This document shows positions 56,282 through 64,000 of a DNA stretch of 64,000 bases, piece after piece. How positions within the stretch are numbered: the stretch's first letter is position 1; every line of letters starts with the position of its first letter. A program made the translations under genes and the position numbers. The notes beneath the pieces are model-generated. The model was not told the DNA's origin and did not search any database. It was given only the letters and a program-made list of their open reading frames with translations. Source of the stretch: Dipodascopsis uninucleata var. uninucleata (taxonomy: Eukaryota; Ascomycota; Lipomycetes; Lipomycetales; Lipomycetaceae); the NCBI GenBank assembly GCA_030568195.1, contig JAJLTO010000001.1, positions 1,488,001 to 1,552,000 of the forward strand, read 5' to 3'.

Positions 56282-58335
56282 ATGTCAGTTTCAGACGGCG
56301 ATAGGGATAGGCTAAGAAGTGGCTCTCCTAGCGGAACAGTTCGTTCGCGCAGCAAAGAAAGCGCTCGTGACAATGAGTCGGAGCGATCCAGAAGTTTGAG
56401 CCCAACAAGATCTGATGATGCAAGATCTCGTAGTAGTCATCACAGGCGGCCATCAATCGATTCGCGCGATCGAGATAGAAACAAGGACCGTGAGAGTGAC
56501 AGGAATCTACACGAGCGAAGGCGTGATAGAGTTGGTGATCGAGATGAGAAAAGAGATGACAAAACTAGAGAAAGACGACGTCAGGGAAAATCAAGGGACG
56601 GGAGCGATCGATCTCGATATCGCTCGCGCTCTCGGTCACCGAGAACCCAAGAAGAGAGCAGAAGAAGTCGCCGTGATGATGATGTGAGGTACTATCTAGA
56701 TGATCATGACGACTATTATCGCCGATCAGACACGAGACGACGAAGTCGTTCTAGAGATCGCACTCGCGATAGACGGGATCGGGATAGGAGAGATCGTGAT
56801 TATGATAGAAGGGATAGGCACAAAGAACGAGATCGCGACGATAAAGTTTCTAGACGTAGTAGATCAAGATCTCCGCGGCTATCGGAAGATGAGAGAGATC
56901 AAAGAACAATATTTGTACAGCAACTTGCTGCAAGGCTTCGTACTAAAGAGCTTATTGCTTTCTTTGAACAGGCAGGTCCAGTGCGAGACGCACAGATTGT
57001 AAAGGATCGTATAAGCGGCCGCTCTAAAGGGTATGTAACATGCTTACATGTATTTTTCAATATATGTCTGAGTTTTGTTTTGCTAATTTTTTTAATTATA
57101 GCGTTGGTTACGTTGAATTCAGGGACATTGACACAGTGCAGAAAGCACTTAAGATGACTGGACAGAAATTGCTCGACATCCCAGTTATTGTTCAGATTAC
57201 AGAAGCTGAAAAGAACCGGCTTGCGCGTGCTGAATCTTCTGCGTGAGTTTACAATGGCGAAATTGTATTTCTGATGGAACTTAACTAATAAAATTACTTA
57301 CGCGTTATTTAGTGCGGCACAGCAAGCCTTAGAACAACAACGCCAACAGCAGCAAAATCACGGACCATATCATCGACTATACGTTGGTAACGTACATTTT
57401 GCTATCAGTGAGGCAGATTTAAAGCAGATTTTTGAATCGTACGGCGAAGTGGAGTTCGTTGCACTTCAAAAGGACGAGACTGGTGTTAGATCCAAAGGAT
57501 ATGGTTTCGTACAATTTAGTGAGAAAGAGAGTGCTACGAATGCGTTGGAACTAAATGGTTTTAAACTAGGCGGACGTCCAATTCGAGTCGGCTTAGGCAA
57601 TGACAAAATTAATAGTGAACCTACTGAATCTATTTTGCAAAGGCTGAACGGTGGTGCTGCTGCCGGTTCTGTATCACCAGGTGGAACCGCTACTGGCTTT
57701 GCGATGAATAGTCGTATACAGCCAAATAGTAGATCTCGAGACGATAAGAAACCTACAGGTGCATTAGCATCAGCTTTAGATGATTCTGACGCTACAGGAG
57801 TTTCCTTTAATACTGTTTCTAGGGAGAGTTTGATGAGGAAGCTCATGAGAGAGGAAGATGCCTTACCCGTTCAGGAGTCTCCACAGCAAGTTAAGCCAAA
57901 TATTAGTACTACACAAGCCTCGAGATGCATTGTATTAAATAACATGTTTGATCCAGCAGAGTAAGTCTTGTCGATAGCTGTTTTATTCTGGACTTTCACT
58001 GACTGCTAGTTTGTATTATAGGGAAGACGGCGACGACTGGATTAAAGAACTGGAGGATGATGTCAAGGCTGAGTGTGAAGAAAAATATGGCAATGTTGTT
58101 CACATAGCTGTTGAGCCTAATTCACAGGGTGAAATTTACGTTAAATTCGAAAACGTTTCCGGCGGTGAGAAGGCTATTCAGGGCTTAAACGGACGTTTCT
58201 TCGGTGGACGCCAAATTAATGCTAGTCCGGTGGTTGATATGGTATATTCGCTAAGGTAAGATGTACTTATATATATGTCTGTGGGCTTAGTACTTACAAT
58301 TTCCATTTAGATTTCCGAGATCGAAAGCATTGTAG
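56282..58335 (+). CDS. RBM39/CAPER-alpha (fission yeast Rsd1)-type splicing factor, 598 aa
   Basis: Exons are 56282-57030, 57102-57242, 57313-57960, 58022-58255 and 58311-58335; introns are 71, 70, 70, 61 and 55 nt for the four junctions taken as 57031-57101, 57243-57312, 57961-58021 and 58256-58310 (71, 70, 61, 55). The N-terminus (about 210 residues) is an RS/RD-rich domain. RRM1 begins [20 protein letters not shown]2 begins [17 protein letters not shown] with RNP1 SKGYGFVQF, and a C-terminal U2AF-homology motif runs from [12 protein letters not shown] to [11 protein letters not shown]. This order defines RBM39/PUF60-like factors that contact U2 snRNP and SF3b1. A Gln-rich linker ([13 protein letters not shown]) precedes RRM2. 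The final exon has only 8 codons. S. cerevisiae lacks an orthologue. It is followed by CWC25 on the same strand. Confidence 0.92.
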
Positions 58336-59136
58336 ATTTCTAGTCGATTCAGTAATGAATAAATGTTTTATAGGTTTAAATGCGGTTGTCACACCAATTA
58401 TGATTCTGGTTCGTTTAACTATTAAATGCAAGACTGAGATACTCCAAAAGATTTCTTCATATAGTCTAGTTAACGGTATACTTTATATTCTCTCACGTGC
58501 TCGAGATTCTCCATGGATAGAAACAAAAAAATCTGGAAAGATACAAAGAGAAGTACACAGATATTTTAATTGTATACTTACTTCTGTACAAAGAAGTAAT
58601 GAATGAAGGACGTCAGTTCTCAGTCTATTACAGCATATTGACCATTCTCATTAGGGATACGTAAATTTTGGTTGTCAATATAGATTTTAAACTACCTTAT
58701 AATACGTTTGTTTAATCTGCTGTGATTGTGGATAATAGTGGATATACTAAATAATTGTATTTCATTCTTACTTAGGTCCTCCGAATTTATTCGGAAAAGT
58801 TATAGCGGATACTGATTACTAGCTGTTTGATCGAGCTGCTTGTTAGATGCCGTGATGGAGGAGCTTTTACGTGTATTCTATCAATAGTTAAAAAGAGTTA
58901 GTAGCATTTAATACAGTAAATTAAATGAACAAATTGCATTACATAATTGAGAATCCTCCAAATTTTTTGGCTTAGGGTATAATATCGCCACTAAAAACGT
59001 AATTTTCTTTCACTTCACTTTTAACGGCAGCCTGACCATTTGAAATAGTAACATATCGTGACCGCTCAAATATATCAAGATAGTGATAACAGTATAACTT
59101 GTTATTATATATCTATAACAGATATTATTTACTGTA
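58336..59136. other. Spacer, RBM39 3' end and CWC25 promoter
   Basis: About 800 bp. A + strand frame at 58355-58606 (83 codons) has no domain and probably lies in 3' sequence. No other feature was seen. Confidence 0.5.
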
Positions 59137-60174
59137 ATGGCTGGAGATCTAAATTTGAAGAAATCATGGCATCCTGGTTTGATGCGTAACCAGGAGGCCG
59201 TATGGAAGCGAGAACAAGAAGCACTTGAAGAACGCAAGAAAATAGCAGAAAGACAACGTGAAATTGAAGAAGAACGAGAGCGCAATGAGCTCATGGCAAT
59301 GCATGAAGCAGCAGGTGGAAAGAAAAGAACTGACAGAGTTGAGTGGATGTATGCTACTCCACAAGGTGGAAATATGGGTGTTACAGATGAAGTTCAAGCA
59401 TTTTTGTTAGGTAAGAATACCGTCGAAGAGCTACTTCAACAGAGCGAGGGCATGGGATCTTTGAAGGAAGAGCAGGATTCTTTTATGGCTACAGAGAATA
59501 ACTCTAGTAGTAGTAAGGATCTTGCTAGTAAAGTACGAGAGGATCCTATGCTAGCCATCAAGAAAGAGCAGCAGCAAGTACTCAATGCTCTCAAGAACAA
59601 TCCGACTAGACTTAGAGCTTTAAAAGCAGCTCGTGCTGAACAGGAATCCTCTGACGATAGAAGATACTCAGCAGAATCACGAGATAGATATAGTAGAGAC
59701 GCCAAAATAAGAAATCCTCTTGATGCTAGATCGCGCGAGAGATATTCAGTACATAAGGATTCGTCATTGCCATCTTCTAGCCGGCATCGTCATTCTCATC
59801 GTCGCAACCATGACGACTCTCATTCGCATAGAAGCGAGAGCAAGGATCGAAGCCATCATAATGATCGTGATTATTATCGTTCTGGCGGTAAAAGTCATGA
59901 CCGTGATCATGATCGTAATCACGACCGCGATATAAGACATTATAAAGAGAGAGAGAGCAGGAATGATGATTACGGTCATCGAAGTCGTACCAAAGATACT
60001 GGCTCGAGGGATGTATATTATGACAATGCTCGCCATAGAGATAAGATACACGATGGTCGCCGACACAGAGAAAGAGATTATGATCATCTCTCTGGCAATA
60101 GTCACGCTAGAAGTCGATTAGAGCCGCCAGCTCACCGAGATATTGAACTACGTTCCGAGATGATTCGACCATAA
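59137..60174 (+). CDS. CWC25: Pre-mRNA splicing factor CWC25, 345 aa
   Basis: A single exon. Cwc25 joins the activated spliceosome and promotes the first transesterification. The N-terminus MAGDLNLKKSWHPGLMRNQE is nearly invariant in the family, and WMYATPQ (about residues 70-76) is the second signature. A charged helix (REQEALEERKKIAERQREIE) lies between them. Residues 200-345 are an Arg/Asp/His/Ser-rich tail (HSHRRNHDDSHSHRSESKDR) typical of fungal and animal versions but longer than in S. cerevisiae. It converges with MET1. It is the third splicing factor gene in a row with HUB1 and RBM39. Confidence 0.94.
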   Translation: MAGDLNLKKSWHPGLMRNQEAVWKREQEALEERKKIAERQREIEEERERNELMAMHEAAGGKKRTDRVEWMYATPQGGNMGVTDEVQAFLLGKNTVEELLQQSEGMGSLKEEQDSFMATENNSSSSKDLASKVREDPMLAIKKEQQQVLNALKNNPTRLRALKAARAEQESSDDRRYSAESRDRYSRDAKIRNPLDARSRERYSVHKDSSLPSSSRHRHSHRRNHDDSHSHRSESKDRSHHNDRDYYRSGGKSHDRDHDRNHDRDIRHYKERESRNDDYGHRSRTKDTGSRDVYYDNARHRDKIHDGRRHRERDYDHLSGNSHARSRLEPPAHRDIELRSEMIRP

Positions 60175-60402
60175 TTACAATAAATAGCATAAGACATTAC
60201 TAACACTATATTAATGGATACGTTGTGTAAATAAAGGTTTTGTTATGGAAATAGGATTAGGCGTATGATTTTAATTGCTTGTTAAGCATGTGTGTAAGTC
60301 AAAATGAATGATAAGTTAATATAGTATTTACAAGAGAATAGACTTCATGATAGTACCACAAATTTAATCATTAATTCTAAAAATGTGCATCTTTCGTTTC
60401 GG

Positions 60403-62101
60403 TTATGAAAATGACCCATTGTTCTCCTCAATTGACCATTTACTGCCCTCCTCCAGTTGCTCTATGACATCGCACGAATCACCAGTTACCAAAATTCCTG
60501 GAGGTCTACTTCCCGCACTCTCAAATGCCTCTGCGATATATTCTAATGTACTGCGAATAACTCTTTGATCCGGACAGCTTGCTCTTTCAACAATAGCGCA
60601 TGGTACTGCTTTACTCCATCCAGCATCTTCAAGCCACTTCAAGAGATCTCGAAGACGATGAAGTGCCATTAAAAATATGGTTGTTCTTGATTTTACATAG
60701 TCAGGAATGTTAGGAATAGCGCCTTTTCTTCCGGTACCAGTGCAAATCAGAACTTGATCTGAAACTTCACGATGCGTAGGAGATATAGCAGCCAACACTG
60801 GTCCTGCTAACGCTGACGTTATACCAGGAATAACAATTGGTTTGTAGCCGTGTTTGGAAAAGAATATATATTCCTCTGCACCACGACCAAATATATAAGG
60901 ATCTCCCTGTTTAAGTCGAACAACAAACTTCCCTGAATTCAAAGCTGAAAGACCAAGATCAAGAAGCTCCTGTTGAGCAGCCTCAGCATTGCCTGGAAAC
61001 TTTCGAGCAATAAATGTCTCAACATGACGAGGAACCAGATCCAGGACTTCAGAAGGAACAAGTTTATCAGCCAAAACAAGGTCTGCAGCTGTTATCGCCT
61101 TGAGAGCTGCCGTGGTTAATAGCCCAGTGGCACCAGGACCAGATCCAACAAGATAAAGTTTTCCCTTGGAGATGCTATAATCTGGTATTATTTCATTTCC
61201 CGTAGTATCGTTAAGATTATTATGACCTGCCGACTCGCGGTTGTAACTTCTAGATAAGTCATCAAGCGATAGAGTAGCTAACTGCGAAAGCGGGTAGTAT
61301 TCAACCAATTGTAAGAGCCACCGCATTCTCTGCTTTCTTTTAAGTTCCAAATCTTTTTCTATGTTCTCTTCGAGTACAAGCTCGTTTAATCTATGTGTCT
61401 GAATCGCGTCGTCTTCGTGCTGGCCAATTTCATGATAACTAGAAGCCGCAACAATCCTATCCTGCAGCACCTTTGCGTCCTCCGTCTCAATCAGCCTTCG
61501 CAGTTCACCTATATTTGTACACCCTTTCGCTATATTTTCAGGTAAAGAGCTCACCACATGCCGACGAATTCTGTTCGCCAGCCTGCATCCATTACCTGAT
61601 GTCGTAACTCCAATTTGTAGAGGACCCACTTTATGTGTTGAAGGGACTGTAAAAGAGGATAAAGCCAGTGAGTCGGTAACATTTATCGGAATTCTAAGCT
61701 TTTTACATTCATCTGAGATTGCTTCTCCTATAGTAATATATAGTTAGCGGCCTAATTAATTCGCTCGTGATCACAATGTTAGAATACTTACTTAGTGGCG
61801 AAGTTCTCGGCAGGGCCACAAATACCATATCAACAACGTTGCATACTTCTTGTCTACCCAAGGTAGTTAGATCTTTCATAGAGAAGTCTCTTTCGATCCA
61901 CGTCAGCCTATTGCTTTGCGCAGTTGTCTCTCGAACATCGGTCTGCCAGTTCTCTGAAGACGAGTCATCGTTTGGAGCAACAAGGATAACACGAGCACCA
62001 TACTCTAGCGACCTTGCTATACGCTGTAATGATAGTGCTGACGATCCAACAACCAAATGCACCTGCTCTTCACAGTTTTGACAGATCATAAGACCTGTCA
62101 T
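60403..62101 (-). CDS. MET1: Uroporphyrinogen-III C-methyltransferase (siroheme synthesis), 544 aa
   Basis: Minus-strand exons 61792-62101 and 60403-61727, intron 64 nt (GTAAGT ... TACTATAG). The C-terminal methyltransferase has LVGSGPGATGLLTTAALKAI, the pyrimidine-like VLADKLVP block, RLKQGDPYIFGRGAEE, VIPGITSALAGPVLA and LVTGDSCDVIEQL, all signatures of SAM:uroporphyrinogen methyltransferases. The N-terminus resembles a Met8-type dinucleotide-binding domain (VHLVVGSSALSLQRIARSLE). Siroheme is the cofactor of sulfite reductase in sulfate assimilation. The start used is MTGLMICQN; an in-frame upstream ATG at 62185 would add a basic, hydrophobic 28-residue stretch not typical of the family. 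Confidence 0.92.
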
Positions 62102-62881
62102 CTTTGAGAATTTATCTTTGAACAGGTATAGAATAACGATGATAAGTAGCCCTCGACGACGAATATGAATTCTGTGTCGAGACACCGAGTCGTTTTGCTA
62201 TTTGGAGATTTAAAAATAATTTAATAGAAGAATACTACTACTCTATTTCCTGAATATTTTCATCTATTTTATCAGTCGAAAGGTAGATGAGTCGTCCAAT
62301 TAATCGAAAAAAAGTGCGCTGGATAGCAAATTTCCTGCGTATTTTTTTTTCAAATCGCTTGCTGGTAATTTTTATCCAGATTTCGTAATTTGAACTTGCT
62401 GTGGCGTATTAGTTGTAAATACGAATTGTATACGTCGTTTATGGTGTATTCGATACTCTATGTTCCATTTAGTACCCCCTGAAAGCCACCGCTATTAAGG
62501 CGTCGCTACTAATAATTACAGCGGTAATTCTGAAAGCTACACTAATGAAGAGTTATTGTTGGTTCCTTCGCAGAGAGCTCACATTACACTTAAAAGTCAA
62601 GTCCAAATATAATTTGCTAAGCTACGAATATAAATCTCGCTTCTCGGTCTTCGGTCTTAGCGAACAAAAAGCAGTTATTACTAGTTAAATCTCCGAAATA
62701 CTGTAGCGCATTCCAGGGCAACTAAAATATAGTTCGCACATATGGGTTAGGTTTATTGAGATCTAATACGTCAGAGCTCCGCAGATCATTCTGTAGCGTA
62801 TTCGAATGACCGAGATGAATATGAATGAAGGCTCTTGCTACTGTTTGATCTATTGCAGTAACTACGAATCAAGGGAGTATA
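62102..62881. promoter_or_regulatory. Divergent region, MET1 and EEP-fold gene
   Basis: About 780 bp between two divergent starts. No coding signal and no recognised motif. Confidence 0.45.
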
Positions 62882-63860
62882 ATGCACTTAAATATCAAAT
62901 ACTGGGATGATTCCCGCGAGGAACTTGCTGTACGGGTATATAGCCATAATATCAGGTAAGTAAGCTTCTCACAATGCGTATACATATATTTAATGCACGG
63001 CTAGAAAGTACCAAGAAGAGGTGCCTTTCAACGGATATTGCAAGCTGACCTTTGTAAACTTGTTGTATAGATACGCTGCAGAGCATTGCTTCAAGGGTGA
63101 AGAGCCGTGGAGTGTACGAAAAGCCCATGTAGCTGGATCAATAGCATTCAATACAATTAATCAACTTGCAGTGGTGCTCTTGCAGGAAGTCCTGCATTCT
63201 CAGCTGTGTGATTTGCTTGAACTTCTCGGAGATGACTGGACTTATACGGGAGTGGGAAGGGATGACGGTTCAAAGGCGGGTGAATATGCACCCATTTTGT
63301 ATCGTAAGTCACAGTTTAAAGTAGAGCTGAAGCGAACTGTCTGGTTAAGTGAAACTCCAAGTGTCCCCAGTAAAGGCTGGGACGCAGCATCAGTGAGAAT
63401 CTTGAATATGATTCTGCTGAACTGTAAGAGCAAAGAAAGAGTATTTTATGTTTTGAACACTCATCTAGACGATCAAGGTTCTTTGGCAAGGAAGAAAAGC
63501 GCACAATTAATCATGAAAATTATTAAGTCTCTAGAATCTCACGATGCTTTGGTCCTAGCAGGAGACTTCAACAGTGAGCAAGATCAAGATGCCTATCAAA
63601 TTTTTTCTAAGGATTTAAAAGATGGTAGAACGCATTCTATAAGTAAGTTGATGTATGGTAATACTCATACCTATACTGGATTTGGAGACGAAAAGGAATC
63701 AGTGATCGACTACATTTTTGTGTATCCGGGAGTGGAGGTCAAGAGCTGCAGTGTTCTGAATAATAAGTTTGAGGACTCACCACTGTCAAGTGATCATAGG
63801 CCTGTTGTCTGCGACATCGTGATACCCAATAACAAGAAGAACCACGATGACGTATTATAA
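62882..63860 (+). CDS. Endonuclease/exonuclease/phosphatase-fold protein, 287 aa
   Basis: Exons 62882-62955 and 63071-63860, intron 115 nt (GTAAGT ... TTGTATAG). The joined start reads AVRVYSHNIRYAAEHCFKGE. EEP-fold motifs are all present: SHNIR (first strand), LLQEV (catalytic Glu), EYAPILYRKSQF, LNTHLDDQG, LAGDFNSEQD (Asp and Asn), YTGFGDEKESVIDYIFV and SSDHRPVVCDI (His). The protein is a bare catalytic domain without a leucine-rich repeat, signal peptide or membrane anchor, and it differs from the NGL2-type gene at 42.6-44.2 kb. It resembles small fungal and bacterial EEP hydrolases of unknown substrate; nucleic acid, phospholipid or sugar phosphate are all possible. The in-frame ATG at 63021 is intronic and would drop the first catalytic strand. 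Confidence 0.82.
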
Positions 63861-64000
63861 GTAGAAATATTATTTGTGTAAAATTTCAATTAAGAAGTTT
63901 AGTGATTTCACGCCCGTAGTTTCAAATATCATTTCTTCACGTCTGCTACATAGAAGACACCTAAAGCCCACAGAGAATGCGCGCTAAGCTATAGAATCAT
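63861..64000. other. 3' flank of the EEP-fold gene, window end
   Basis: 140 bp of non-coding sequence after the stop codon; nothing was recognised. Confidence 0.5.

Noticed and set aside
58355-58606. 83-codon + strand frame after RBM39
   Set aside because: No domain, and it starts just past the RBM39 stop in likely 3' untranslated sequence.

Overview
The window comes from a nuclear chromosome of an ascomycete fungus, most likely an early-diverging, intron-rich yeast lineage. The reasons are fungal gene content (Byr4/Bfa1, LOC1, an ADR1-type zinc finger, URC1 uracil catabolism, a CAT2-type carnitine acetyltransferase), AT-rich sequence, and yeast-like introns of about 50-320 nt with GTAAGT, GTATGT or GTGAGT donors and CTAAC/CTAAT branch sites close to the acceptor. 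It also has genes that S. cerevisiae lacks but fission yeast and filamentous fungi keep (an RBM39/Rsd1 splicing factor). A split tRNA-Leu(CAG) suggests CUG is read as leucine. I cannot name the genus.

I support 24 protein-coding genes, 53 spliceosomal introns (my count) and one tRNA. Most genes are invisible or mis-started if only long open frames are read, so exon coordinates are given per gene. Layout: 1-7.6 kb is nearly empty apart from one orphan Ser-rich gene. 7.6-24.5 kb holds ACT1, URC1, ELF1, acetoacetyl-CoA synthetase, BUR1/CDK9, PET100 and CWC21. 24.5-26 kb holds an ADR1-like regulator with a 6.3 kb gene-poor upstream block. 32.2-45 kb holds ERD2, an intact host gene with an integrase-type HHCC zinc domain, BYR4/BFA1, a proteasome assembly chaperone, PNP1, an NGL2-type nuclease and tRNA-Leu. 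45.9-64 kb holds CAT2, LOC1, KAE1, a STRIPAK subunit (Far11/STRIP), HUB1, RBM39, CWC25, MET1 and a second EEP-fold nuclease/phosphatase.

Themes. (1) Pre-mRNA splicing: HUB1, RBM39 and CWC25 follow one another on the + strand, CWC21 lies elsewhere in the window, and these genes sit in a genome with unusual exon architecture (7-, 13-, 14-, 25-, 28- and 33-nt exons, and an ATG-only first exon). (2) Transcription elongation: ELF1 and BUR1. (3) Septation/STRIPAK signalling: BYR4 and Far11/STRIP. (4) Acetyl and C1 metabolism: acetoacetyl-CoA synthetase, CAT2 and MET1. No phage, CRISPR, plasmid or intact transposon was seen. The most interesting observations are the six-exon HUB1 gene, the BUR1 intron that keeps frame when unspliced, the dual-targeting structure of CAT2, and the host gene with a domesticated integrase zinc domain.
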